Below are positions 28,208 to 36,251 of a stretch of DNA of 45,016 nt, one piece after another. The notes beneath the pieces were generated by a model, which worked only from the letters and a program-made list of their open reading frames with translations, made no database searches and had not been told where the DNA came from. The stretch's first letter is position 1; each line of letters opens with the position of its first letter. The translations under genes were made by a program, and so were the position numbers. Source of the DNA: an uncultured Anaerovibrio sp. (lineage in GTDB: Bacteria > Bacillota > Negativicutes > Selenomonadales > Selenomonadaceae); contig CADACU010000034.1 of assembly GCA_902786545.1 (NCBI GenBank), forward strand, positions 1 to 45,016, given 5' to 3'.

Positions 28208-28258
28208 AAAAGTCCTATGGAAATTGCAATAATAATTGCCAAAGTCATAGGACTTTTT
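28208..28258 (+). terminator. Terminator after cdd
   Basis: AAAAGTCCTATG (28208-28219) pairs with CATAGGACTTTT (28246-28257). An inner GCAAT/ATTGC stem stabilises the loop and five T follow the stem. Confidence 0.88.
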
Positions 28259-28326
28259 GTATAATGTAAAAGTGTTTCAGTTAATAACTAATAGCATTAA
28301 AGATAAAGGATTATTTAAGGTATATT

Positions 28327-30051
28327 TTGAAGATTATGGAATGGAAAAAGATTGATTGTAGGGAAACAAGTAAGCTAAAAGGGATAATGGTGTTAATCGG
28401 CTGGTTTGCTTTAATGTATGCAGCCAATGCCTTAATGCCACTTTATCGGGACGATTATTGGTCCGGGCTGATTTGGAAAACCGGTAATCACCTGGAATCT
28501 ATGGGTGATGTGGTTTTATCCCTTGAGCGGTATTATTTGTTACATGGTGGACGATTGGTCAGCTTTTTTATACAGTTTGTATTTATGCTGGTAGGGAAAA
28601 ACTGGTTTAATATGGCCAATGCCTTAGTGTTTGCCGTGATGTGTGCCGTGATGGTAATGCATGTGAGAAGAAGAATAGATTGTCTGGATAAACCGGGGCT
28701 GCTGTTTTTGGCTGGGCTGTTTATGTGGCTTGGATTATCCCATTTTGGTGAGGTAGCCATCTGGCTGTGCGGCTCGACAGTTTATTTATGGACAGGGCTT
28801 TTTACGGCTATTTTCCTTATCCCATATAATTTTTCCTTGGCTGGTACCATGCAGCTGCCCGATGGCTGGCTGACCATTACTATGCTCCTATTGGGGGTAA
28901 TTGCTGCCTGCTCGGTCGAAAATCTTACTGTTACAACCACATTACTGGTTTTTTGGTGTTGCTGGCATGCGCATCGGCAAGGATGTTTTAAATACTGGAT
29001 GGGTACCGGTGCAGTGGGCTCATTGATAGGAAGTGTGATTTGCCTTATTGCTCCCGGTAATTTCGTTCGTATTGAGGAGGATCAGGATCGGTCTTGGCTG
29101 TTTCATTTTCTTAACCAGATTGTTGGAAATTTGGAAATGATTTTGTATATGATGCCAATTATTATGACATTGGTGTTGGCCGTGCGGCTGCTATATCTTG
29201 AGACAGCAAAACGGCGGGGGATAGAGGCAGTTCCTGTATCAAAAGGCCAGCATCCCTATCTTCTGCTGACTATTTTGCTGGTGACTATAGTTTCATTTTC
29301 CACGACCGGGTTTGTGGGGCAAACTATCGAGGATGCCATTGTTTATGGCTTTTTTTTGCCATTAGGTATAAATGACTTGGTGTTATTTGATCATTTTCAT
29401 AATACAATGCAGGGGTTTGAGGAAGCATTTATCTATTTGGCGGGTATCGCATATGTATACCTTATCAGTGTACGATCCCTGGGGGTGTTTAAGGAACGCA
29501 TCCGTTGTGTGAAAGAAAAAATTCCTTGCCGATTGCTGGTAGAGGATTTTCCAGAGCTTCGTTATGGGGCATTTCTCATAGGCCTGTGTTTTTTCAATAA
29601 TGTAATGATGATAGGGGCACCATCCTTTCCAGGCAGGGCCTTGTTTAGCTCAACAATAATGTTTATTATTGGTGTTATGGTGATTTTGGACATTGACGAG
29701 GTAAAGGAAAGATTATTTATTCGGCCGGAGGGTAGAAACTGGCGTGTAGGCGGTTCTTGTCTTCTTACTTTCATTGTATTGGCAACTATGTTGGTACTAT
29801 ATAGTATTTGGCGGGAAGACACCACCCGGATGGCGTATATTGCCCAGGAAGCTGCAGCAGGGAAAAAGGTTGTTCATATTGCACCCAGTGATATTCCGGA
29901 GCAGCGGCGTGTTCTACGTCATATTGCCTATGACGATTTTGATACCGGGCTGACCCATGATCCTGTTTGTGATTATTATGGATTGGATAAAATAATCATT
30001 GATGGGAATATGACCATTGAAGATGTTAAATCGCAGATTTCAAAGAAATAA
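28327..30051 (+). CDS. Polytopic membrane protein, DUF6056-like (possible GT-C glycosyltransferase)
   Basis: Protein of about 574 residues with ten or more membrane helices. After the first helix comes PLYRDDYWSGLIW, where the paired Asp in the first outer loop resembles the catalytic site of GT-C glycosyltransferases; HGGRLVSFFIQFVF follows. This layout matches DUF6056 proteins, which probably move sugars from lipid carriers. The C-terminus ends in a soluble domain of about 90 residues. The TTG at 28327 has AAGG 6 nt upstream; ATG at 28336 would shorten it by three residues. No substrate can be assigned. Confidence 0.6.
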   Translation: MKIMEWKKIDCRETSKLKGIMVLIGWFALMYAANALMPLYRDDYWSGLIWKTGNHLESMGDVVLSLERYYLLHGGRLVSFFIQFVFMLVGKNWFNMANALVFAVMCAVMVMHVRRRIDCLDKPGLLFLAGLFMWLGLSHFGEVAIWLCGSTVYLWTGLFTAIFLIPYNFSLAGTMQLPDGWLTITMLLLGVIAACSVENLTVTTTLLVFWCCWHAHRQGCFKYWMGTGAVGSLIGSVICLIAPGNFVRIEEDQDRSWLFHFLNQIVGNLEMILYMMPIIMTLVLAVRLLYLETAKRRGIEAVPVSKGQHPYLLLTILLVTIVSFSTTGFVGQTIEDAIVYGFFLPLGINDLVLFDHFHNTMQGFEEAFIYLAGIAYVYLISVRSLGVFKERIRCVKEKIPCRLLVEDFPELRYGAFLIGLCFFNNVMMIGAPSFPGRALFSSTIMFIIGVMVILDIDEVKERLFIRPEGRNWRVGGSCLLTFIVLATMLVLYSIWREDTTRMAYIAQEAAAGKKVVHIAPSDIPEQRRVLRHIAYDDFDTGLTHDPVCDYYGLDKIIIDGNMTIEDVKSQISKK

Positions 30052-30066
30052 ATGTACATATACCAT

Positions 30067-30109
30067 AATAAAATGGCTGTGAAAAAAATTTTTTCACAGC
30101 CATTTTATT
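30067..30109. terminator. Bidirectional terminator
   Basis: AATAAAATGGCTGTGAAAAA and its complement form a near-perfect stem of about 20 bp with almost no loop, T-runs on both strands. It separates the DUF6056-like gene from the convergent rrf2 gene and overlaps the last codon of the latter. Confidence 0.88.
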
Positions 30110-30518
30110 ATAAGTTTTTTTCCTTCACCAAGTCACTTAGCTTTTTGTGGTAAAAAAATTCGTGTACCAGCTTGTCATATTCGGACCACATTGGCAGAGT
30201 CTGGCAAATTCCCTTTCTTGGGCAGTTGTTATTTTTTTCAGTAAGGCATGCCACTGGGGAAATGGTGCCTTCCATCAATTCAAGAATTTCGCCAACAGTG
30301 TATTCATCCGGTTTACGGCATAGCTTGTAGCCGCCTCCTTTGCCACTGGCTCCTACGATAATGCCACCAGCCACCAAATCTTTTACAATTATTTCCAAAT
30401 ATTTTTTTGATATTTCCTGCCGTGCGGCAATTTCTTTTAATGGTATGTATTTGTCTGAATCCTGTTCAGCCAGGTCAATCATTATGCGAATGGCGTATCG
30501 GCCTCTGGTTGAAATCAT
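30108..30518 (-). CDS. Rrf2-family transcriptional regulator (CymR/IscR-like)
   Basis: Protein of 136 residues. The winged helix is STRGRYAIRIMIDLAEQD...IPLKEIAARQEISKKYLEIIVKDLVAGGIIVGASGKGGGYKL. Three Cys follow in ACLTEKNNNCPRKGIC (about residues 90-106), the arrangement that binds an Fe-S cluster in IscR. CymR of Bacillus, which acts with cysteine synthase, lacks such a cluster. The context of cysteine desulfurase, scaffold, metY and cysK is compatible with either sulfur or Fe-S sensing. Its own promoter overlaps an operator site (30548-30570), so autoregulation is likely. Confidence 0.85.
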   Translation of the reverse strand: MISTRGRYAIRIMIDLAEQDSDKYIPLKEIAARQEISKKYLEIIVKDLVAGGIIVGASGKGGGYKLCRKPDEYTVGEILELMEGTISPVACLTEKNNNCPRKGICQTLPMWSEYDKLVHEFFYHKKLSDLVKEKNL

Positions 30519-30544
30519 TTTTTTGCCTCCTTGTAAAAGAATCT

Positions 30545-30624
30545 TTTACCTATTATACCCCAAGGTGAATTGGTAAAGCAAGTATTATTTACCTATTGAC
30601 ATCTAGGGTGAATAGGAATATAAT
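30545..30624. promoter_or_regulatory. Divergent rrf2/nifS promoters with two operators
   Basis: Rightward: TTGACA (30596-30601), 17 bp, TATAAT (30619-30624), a consensus promoter for nifS. Leftward: TTGCTT and TATAAT (plus-strand ATTATA at 30552-30557) for rrf2. Operator 1 is ACCTATT at 30548-30554, 8 bp, AGGTGAAT at 30563-30570. Operator 2 is ACCTATT at 30591-30597, 8 bp, GGGTGAAT at 30606-30613, overlapping the -35 and spacer. A wider palindrome TTTACC...GGTAAA spans 30545-30577. Confidence 0.8.
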
Positions 30625-30655
30625 TGGCACAACGAAGGGAAGGAGGACAATATCA

Positions 30656-31840
30656 ATGATTTACGCTGATAATGCGGCTACTACCAAGATGAGTGATGCC
30701 GCGATAGAAATAATGATAAAACATATGAAGGAGAATTATGGAAATCCGTCCAGCCTGTATGAATTTGGTCAGCAGGCCAAGGAAATTCTGGAAGCAGCCC
30801 GCAGGGATGTAGCCGGAATAATCAATGCCAAGCCAGAGGAGATATATTTTACTTCTGGCGGAAGTGAGGCTGATAATCAAGCCATATTGTCAGCAGCAGA
30901 GCTGGGTAAAAAACAGGGGAAAAAGCATATTATTTCATCTGCCTTTGAACATCATGCAGTACTGCATACTTTGGAAAAGTTGAAGAAGCAGGGCTTTGAC
31001 ATTACTTTGTTGGATGTTCATGAAGATGGCCTGGTTCGGCCGGAAGAGGTAGCAGCAGCAATTCGGGAAGATACCTGTCTGGTGACAATTATGTATGCCA
31101 ACAATGAGATAGGTACCATTCAGCCTATCAAGGAGATTGGAGCTATTTGCCGGGAAAAAAAGGTTATTTTTCATACGGATGCGGTGCAGGCCATCGGTCA
31201 TGTGCCAGTAAATGTGCAGGAAGAAAATATAGATATGCTGTCATCCTCCGGGCATAAGTTTCATGGTCCGAAGGGTACGGGATTTTTGTATGTGAAAAAA
31301 GGCATTGCTCTTGCCAATCTTATTGAAGGTGGAAGTCAGGAAAGGGGCAAGCGGGCCGGCACAGAAAATGTACCGGGGATTGCGGCCATGGCAGAAGCTT
31401 TGAAGGAAATATGCGATAATATGGTGGAAAATACTGCCCATATTCAGGCTGTTCGTGATAAAATAATAAGTGGTTTGGCGGAAATTCCTCATTCTGTTTT
31501 AAATGGTGATGCTGTGAAACGACTGCCAAGCAATATTAACTTCTGCTTTGAAGGTATTGAAGGGGAGTCCTTATTGTTATTGCTGGATGATAAGGGAATT
31601 CAGGCTTCTTCGGGCAGTGCATGTACTTCTGGTTCCCTTGATCCAAGTCATGTTCTGTTGGCTATTGGTCGGGTACATGATGTGGCTCACGGATCTCTGC
31701 GTTTGAGTCTGGGTGAGGATATCACTGAGACTGATGCAAATTATATCATCAAATCAGTAAAGGAAGTTGTTGAACATCTGCGGAGCTTTTCTCCGGTTTG
31801 GCGTGATTTGACAACGGGAAAGGCAAAGCACCTGATTTAA
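30656..31840 (+). CDS. nifS: Cysteine desulfurase (NifS/IscS type)
   Basis: Protein of 394 residues that takes sulfur from cysteine for Fe-S cluster and thio-modification work. The PLP Lys lies in SSSGHKFHGPKGTG (K201), and the catalytic Cys is in SSGSACTSGSLDPSHVL (about C323). The N-terminal YADNAATTKMS is typical. ATG at 30656 has AAGGAGG upstream; the longer in-frame start at 30596 would lie within the promoter. It is followed after 37 nt by the scaffold gene. Confidence 0.95.
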   Translation: MIYADNAATTKMSDAAIEIMIKHMKENYGNPSSLYEFGQQAKEILEAARRDVAGIINAKPEEIYFTSGGSEADNQAILSAAELGKKQGKKHIISSAFEHHAVLHTLEKLKKQGFDITLLDVHEDGLVRPEEVAAAIREDTCLVTIMYANNEIGTIQPIKEIGAICREKKVIFHTDAVQAIGHVPVNVQEENIDMLSSSGHKFHGPKGTGFLYVKKGIALANLIEGGSQERGKRAGTENVPGIAAMAEALKEICDNMVENTAHIQAVRDKIISGLAEIPHSVLNGDAVKRLPSNINFCFEGIEGESLLLLLDDKGIQASSGSACTSGSLDPSHVLLAIGRVHDVAHGSLRLSLGEDITETDANYIIKSVKEVVEHLRSFSPVWRDLTTGKAKHLI

Positions 31841-31877
31841 ATCATATTATGTATTTGTTTTTAGAAGGAGAAATAAA

Positions 31878-32249
31878 ATGGCGTTATACAGTGAAAAAGT
31901 GATGGACCACTTCCGCAATCCCCGTAATTTGGGTGTTTTGGAGGATGCCAATGCCATTGGGGAAGTGGGCAATGCCAAGTGTGGCGATATTATGAAGATG
32001 TATTTGAAGATTGAGGATGATGTGGTCAAGGATGTAAAATTTGAGACCTTTGGCTGTGGCAGTGCCATTGCATCCAGCTCTATGGCCACTGAAATGATTA
32101 AGGGAAAACCACTAAGTGAAGTGGAAAAATTGACTAATCAGGCAGTAACTGAAGCTTTGGATGGATTGCCTACTCATAAAATCCATTGTTCAGTGTTGGC
32201 TGAACAAGCCATAAAGTCAGCCTTGGAAGATTATCGGAAAAAAATCTGA
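31878..32249 (+). CDS. nifU: Fe-S cluster assembly scaffold (NifU N-terminal/IscU-like)
   Basis: Protein of 123 residues. It has the three cluster-binding Cys of IscU/NifU: GNAKCGDIM, FGCGSAIASSSM and HCSVLAEQAI. YSEKVMDHFRNPRNLG is the family N-terminus. It receives sulfur from NifS and builds the cluster; the C-terminal NifU domain is absent, so it matches the short scaffold form. It shares the operon and promoter with nifS. Confidence 0.93.
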   Translation: MALYSEKVMDHFRNPRNLGVLEDANAIGEVGNAKCGDIMKMYLKIEDDVVKDVKFETFGCGSAIASSSMATEMIKGKPLSEVEKLTNQAVTEALDGLPTHKIHCSVLAEQAIKSALEDYRKKI

Positions 32250-32262
32250 TATTTTTTATAAA

Positions 32263-32296
32263 ACCTATTGACACGATAGGTGAATGGTGTTATATT
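32263..32296 (+). promoter_or_regulatory. Promoter and third operator before the Cys-rich leader
   Basis: TTGACA (32268-32273), 17 bp, TATATT (32291-32296). The operator ACCTATT (32263-32269), 8 bp, AGGTGAAT (32278-32285) has the same spacing as the two rrf2/nifS sites. The core ACCTAT...ATAGGT is a perfect palindrome. Confidence 0.78.
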
Positions 32297-32329
32297 TTCA
32301 TCAGTAAGTTAGAAAAGAGGTGTAAAGAT

Positions 32330-32455
32330 ATGAAAGCCAATGTTATCAGGAAAGTGAACAATATGATGTGTTGTCGAATGTGCAGCAGCCGGGCATTTTG
32401 TATGACTGGAGGCTTTGACAGTATGTCTTTGCACTCCTTGACAATGCGATGTTAG
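32330..32455 (+). CDS. Cys-rich leader peptide of the metY-cysK operon
   Basis: ATG at 32330 with AAGAGGTG upstream opens a 41-codon frame: NNMMCCRMCSSRAFC is at about residues 10-24, with Cys at 14, 15, 18, 24 and 41. It is separated by about 35 nt from a terminator hairpin (32483-32514). Six bases CCGGGC plus AT at 32389-32396, inside the frame just after Cys14/15/18, are complementary to ATGCCCGG at 32481-32488, the 5' arm of the terminator. This suggests that ribosome stalling on Cys codons would allow an antiterminator. The peptide itself need not have a function. Confidence is for translation as a leader. Confidence 0.6.
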   Translation: MKANVIRKVNNMMCCRMCSSRAFCMTGGFDSMSLHSLTMRC

Positions 32456-32482
32456 TTATCTAACTGGCGGTGTATGTCATAT

Positions 32483-32514
32483 GCCCGGGAACTTATAACA
32501 GGTCTCGGGCTTTT
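32483..32514 (+). terminator. Candidate attenuator before metY
   Basis: GCCCGGGA (32483-32490) pairs with TCTCGGGC (32503-32510) with one G-U, 12-nt loop, and TTTT follows. Its 5' arm can alternatively pair with 32389-32396. A small GTTAG/CTAAC hairpin (32451-32464) sits at the leader stop codon. Confidence 0.65.
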
Positions 32515-32552
32515 CTATATCAAAAAATAAAAGGAAAAGGGGATTTATTATT

Positions 32553-33833
32553 ATGAGCAATTACAAATTTGAAACCTTACAGTTACATGTTGGTCAGGAG
32601 CAGCCGGATCCGGCTACCGATGCCAGAGCCGTGCCAATTTACCAGACTACTTCCTATGTATTCAGAAACAGTCAGCACGCGGCCGATCGCTTTGATTTAA
32701 AGGATGCCGGCAACATATATGGACGCCTTACCAATTCAACTCAGGATGTTTTGGAAAAGCGCGTAGCAGCCTTGGAAGGAGGCAGTGCTGCCTTGGCGGT
32801 TGCTTCCGGTGCAGCTGCTATTGACTATACAATTCAGGCGTTGGCTGCCAATGGTGGACATATTGTAGCCCAGAAGACTATTTATGGTGGTAGTTACAAT
32901 TTGTTGGCCCACACTTTGCCACAATATGGAATTGAAACTACCTTCGTCAATGCCCATGATTTGAAAGAGGTTGAAGGCGCCATCAAGGAAAATACCAGGG
33001 CTATTTACCTGGAAACTCTTGGTAATCCAAACAGCGATATTCCGGATATTGATGCTATTGCTGAGATTGCCCATAAGCATGGTCTGCCACTGGTAATTGA
33101 CAATACCTTCGGTACGCCATACCTTATCCGTCCAATCGAGCACGGTGCTGATATTGTGGTTCATTCTGCTACGAAATTCCTCGGTGGTCATGGTACTACC
33201 TTGGGAGGCATCATAGTTGATGGTGGTAAATTTAACTGGAAGGCCAGCGGCAAGTATCCAAATATTGCTGATCCAAACCCTAGTTATCATGGAGTGTCCT
33301 TTTATGATGTAGCTGGACCTGCTGCTTTTGTAACTTATATCAGGGCAATTTTGTTGAGAGATACTGGTGCAGCTATTTCACCGTTTAATGCCTTCCTGCT
33401 TTTGCAGGGTGTGGAGACCTTGTCTTTGCGGCTGGAGCGTCACGCGGATAATACCAAGAAGGTTATTGATTTCCTGTCTAAGCATCCAAAGGTAGAAAAG
33501 GTAAATCATCCTTCATTAAAGGATCATCCGGATCATAAGCTGTATGAGAAGTATTTCCCTAATGGTGGTGGTTCCATCTTTACCTTTGAGATTAAGGGTG
33601 GTAAGGAGGCTGCCTGGAAATTTATAGATAATCTGGAAATATTCTCTCTGTTGGCCAATGTGGCTGATGTAAAGAGTCTGGTAATTCATCCGGCATCCAC
33701 TACCCATTCCCAGCTGAATGAGGCTGAGCTGGCTGATCAGGGCATCAGTCAGAGTACCATTCGCTTGTCCATTGGCGTGGAGCATATTGATGATATTATT
33801 GCTGATTTGGAAAAGGGATTTGCCGCTATTTGA
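32553..33833 (+). CDS. metY: O-acetylhomoserine sulfhydrylase (aminocarboxypropyltransferase)
   Basis: Protein of 426 residues of the Cys/Met PLP family. It makes homocysteine from O-acetylhomoserine and sulfide. The start KFETLQLHVGQEQPDPATDARAVPIYQTTSYVF is characteristic of MetY, as are the NIYGRLTNST block and the PLP Lys in HSATKFLGGHGTTLGG. The C-terminus STTHSQLNEAEL and TIRLSIGVEHIDD are also conserved. AAGGGG lies upstream. It is 44 nt before cysK, and codon use is biased, suggesting strong expression. Confidence 0.92.
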   Translation: MSNYKFETLQLHVGQEQPDPATDARAVPIYQTTSYVFRNSQHAADRFDLKDAGNIYGRLTNSTQDVLEKRVAALEGGSAALAVASGAAAIDYTIQALAANGGHIVAQKTIYGGSYNLLAHTLPQYGIETTFVNAHDLKEVEGAIKENTRAIYLETLGNPNSDIPDIDAIAEIAHKHGLPLVIDNTFGTPYLIRPIEHGADIVVHSATKFLGGHGTTLGGIIVDGGKFNWKASGKYPNIADPNPSYHGVSFYDVAGPAAFVTYIRAILLRDTGAAISPFNAFLLLQGVETLSLRLERHADNTKKVIDFLSKHPKVEKVNHPSLKDHPDHKLYEKYFPNGGGSIFTFEIKGGKEAAWKFIDNLEIFSLLANVADVKSLVIHPASTTHSQLNEAELADQGISQSTIRLSIGVEHIDDIIADLEKGFAAI

Positions 33834-33877
33834 TGAGTTGATATTTCGTTTGGGCAATAGTGATTGGAGGAATTGTT

Positions 33878-34810
33878 ATGTCAAATATATATAAAGGAAC
33901 TTTGGGCCTGGTAGGCAACACACCTCTGGTTGAAGTAACAAATATTGAAAAGGAACTTGGTCTAAACGCCACTGTGCTGGTAAAGCTGGAATATTTTAAT
34001 CCGGCAGGCAGTGTAAAGGATCGTATTGCCAAGGCAATGATTGAGGCAGCTGAGGAAAAGGGGCTGTTAAAGGATGGTTCCGTTATTATAGAGCCGACTT
34101 CTGGTAATACTGGAATTGGCTTAGCTGCTATTGCTGCTGCCAAGGGGTATCGGATTATTTTGACCATGCCGGAGACTATGAGTGTTGAACGCCGCAATAT
34201 CTTGAAGGCATATGGGGCAGAGATCGTCCTTACTGAAGGGGCAAAAGGGATGAAGGGCGCCATCGCCAAGGCAGAAGAGCTGGCCAAGGAAATTCCGGAC
34301 AGCTATATTCCAGGCCAATTTATCAATGGAGTCAATCCAGCTACACATAAAGCTACCACTGGTCCGGAGATTTGGAAGGATACAGATGGCAAGGTAGATA
34401 TTTTCATTGCCGGCGTTGGTACTGGTGGCACTGTAACCGGTGTAGGAGAATTCCTGAAGGAACAGAACAGTAAGGTTAAGATTGTTGCTTTGGAACCAAA
34501 GGATTCACCGGTTCTTTCTGAGGGAAAGGCTGGATCCCACAAGATTCAGGGCATTGGGGCCGGTTTTGTACCGGATGTATTGAACACCAAGATCTATGAT
34601 GAAGTATTTAAGGCCGCCAATGAGGATGCTTTTGCAGCTGCCAGATTGCTGGCTCACAAGGAAGGTATTTCTGTAGGTATTTCCTCCGGAGCAGCCCTTC
34701 ATGCAGCTATTGAGTACGCCAAAAAGCCGGAAAACAAGGGTAAGGTTATTGTAGCCTTGTTGCCGGACAGTGGAGATCGTTATTACTCTACGCCGTTGTT
34801 TACAGAATAG
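33878..34810 (+). CDS. cysK: Cysteine synthase A
   Basis: Protein of 310 residues that makes cysteine from O-acetylserine and sulfide. PLP Lys47 lies in [22 protein letters not shown] binds substrate, GTGGTVTG contacts the cofactor phosphate, and [12 protein letters not shown] is conserved near residue 265. ATG at 33878 has TGGAGG at 33865-33870; an earlier in-frame GTG is not needed. In CymR-type systems CysK also binds the Rrf2 regulator, so its regulon position is suggestive. Confidence 0.95.
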   Translation: MSNIYKGTLGLVGNTPLVEVTNIEKELGLNATVLVKLEYFNPAGSVKDRIAKAMIEAAEEKGLLKDGSVIIEPTSGNTGIGLAAIAAAKGYRIILTMPETMSVERRNILKAYGAEIVLTEGAKGMKGAIAKAEELAKEIPDSYIPGQFINGVNPATHKATTGPEIWKDTDGKVDIFIAGVGTGGTVTGVGEFLKEQNSKVKIVALEPKDSPVLSEGKAGSHKIQGIGAGFVPDVLNTKIYDEVFKAANEDAFAAARLLAHKEGISVGISSGAALHAAIEYAKKPENKGKVIVALLPDSGDRYYSTPLFTE

Positions 34811-34928
34811 AACAACTAGCAGGCCGCACTCCCTTGCTGGGATGGTAAGGGAGCAGTGGTGGGGGTAAAGGCTGCTGTCTACACTCAAAAAGTTAATGCC
34901 ATTTGAAGATCTCATACATGACCCCATT

Positions 34929-34972
34929 AAAATACCGCATATAGCCTTTTTGACGGCTATATGCGGTATTTT
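34929..34972. terminator. Terminator after cysK, abutting repeat copy 2
   Basis: AAAATACCGCATATAGCC (34929-34946) pairs perfectly over 18 bp with 34955-34972. The final T residues are shared with the TTATAACG end of the repeat. A second stem, CTCCCTT/AAGGGAG (34829-34835/34847-34853), lies closer to cysK. Confidence 0.88.
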
Positions 34973-35140
34973 ATAACGAGCTTTAAGATGTCCCCCACCT
35001 TTTTAGGTGAGGGAAAACAAACTACAACAGCTGGCGAGCATATCTCCCAGCTCGTTGCGACGCGAAGCTAGTCCTTTAGGGAAACGCTAATTAGAAGATT
35101 TTTCTTCTAAAGAAGAAAAATTTGAACAATGGCGTTATAA
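34971..35140 (+). repeat. Modular hairpin repeat, copy 2 (170 bp)
   Basis: Full form: TTATAACGAGCT, the CCCCCACCT/AGGTGAGGG arms, CAGCTGG...CCAGCTCGTT, a linker containing GACGCGAAGCTAGTCCTTTAGG, then the right module to GGCGTTATAA. The left outer stem is AACGAGCT with AGCTCGTT. Confidence 0.88.
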
Positions 35141-35176
35141 TTTAATGTATGGATTTTTTCTTAAAGCGGCCACCTA

Positions 35177-36139
35177 CTATATCATGAACCGGAAGGCATT
35201 GTCATCCTTTTCTATGGCAATGTCTTTTAGTTTGTCCACCTCCAAACGGGTAACTACGCAATAAATTACTTTCTTTGGATCACCGGTGTAGGCTCCCATG
35301 CCCTTTATAAAAGTGACGCCCCGGCCCAACCGGCTCATAAGTGCATCAGCTATTTCATCACTTTCATCCGAGACAATCATTACCGCGTAAGATTCATCCA
35401 GACCTTTTATAACTACATCAATCATCTTGGAAATAACGAAATAGGCTACCAATGAATACATGGCCTTGTCCCAGCCAAAGATGAATCCGGCGGCACCCAG
35501 AATGAAGACATTGAAGAAAAGTACTACTTCCCCAACGGAGAAGGTGGAGCGTTTGTCCACTATTATGGCTACGATTTCCGTACCATCCAGGGAGCCACTG
35601 TTACGGATAATCAGACCAACACCAGCCCCGGCGACAATACCACCGAATATGGCCGCCAAAAAGAAATCATCGGTTACCTGGGCAATTGGTTCAAAATATT
35701 GCGTCCACAGCGACAGCAAAACAATGGCTATAATAGTTGATATGGAAAAGGTTTTTCCAATATGTTTATAACCTAAATACAGAAATGGTAAATTGATAGT
35801 CAGCATAAAGACGCTGAATTCAATATCGGTCAGATAGGACGCCATAATGGAGATACCAACTACGCCACCATCAATAATCTGGTTAGGAATCAGAAATATC
35901 TCCAGTCCGGCTGCGTATAGACAGGCTCCGACACAGAGAATAATAAATTTCTTTATATAGCTGCCAATGGTTTTCTTTTTCCTGATCAATTTCTTTTTGA
36001 TACCGATATCAGTTACTATTTGATCTTGTGCATTTGTATCATTGATTTCAGCTGTATTTATATTGTTATCTACAGTGTGGTCATTTATTTCATTATTTAT
36101 GATCTTTTCATCAGTATGGTTTTTGTTCTGTTCATTCAT
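35177..36139 (-). CDS. YitT family membrane protein
   Basis: Protein of 320 residues with two standard YitT parts. Five or so membrane helices (about residues 65-230) begin with FIILCVGACLYAAGLEIFLIPNQIIDGGVVGISI, and a soluble DUF2179 domain follows at about 235-320 (SYAVMIVSDESDEIADALMSRLGRGVTFIKG). The function of YitT proteins is not established. An unusual hydrophilic, Asn/Asp-rich N-terminal extension of about 60 residues comes before the first helix, ending in KKKLIRKKK. AGGTGA precedes the ATG. Confidence 0.87.
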   Translation of the reverse strand: MNEQNKNHTDEKIINNEINDHTVDNNINTAEINDTNAQDQIVTDIGIKKKLIRKKKTIGSYIKKFIILCVGACLYAAGLEIFLIPNQIIDGGVVGISIMASYLTDIEFSVFMLTINLPFLYLGYKHIGKTFSISTIIAIVLLSLWTQYFEPIAQVTDDFFLAAIFGGIVAGAGVGLIIRNSGSLDGTEIVAIIVDKRSTFSVGEVVLFFNVFILGAAGFIFGWDKAMYSLVAYFVISKMIDVVIKGLDESYAVMIVSDESDEIADALMSRLGRGVTFIKGMGAYTGDPKKVIYCVVTRLEVDKLKDIAIEKDDNAFRFMI

Positions 36140-36194
36140 AGTCTCACCTCTGTATTATTATTAAAGCACAATACAGGGACTGGTACAAGAGAAA

Positions 36195-36228
36195 TAAAAA
36201 GAACCCAGCCCCAAAAGGAGCTGAGTTC
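36195..36228 (-). terminator. Terminator after the phosphodiesterase gene
   Basis: Read leftward, GAACTCAGCTCC pairs with GGGGCTGGGTTC (12 bp with two G-U) around TTTT and is followed by TTTTT. It works only on the minus strand because the G-U pairs become mismatches on the plus strand. Confidence 0.85.
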
Positions 36229-36251
36229 AATTTGTTTATCCAAGCAGGATA

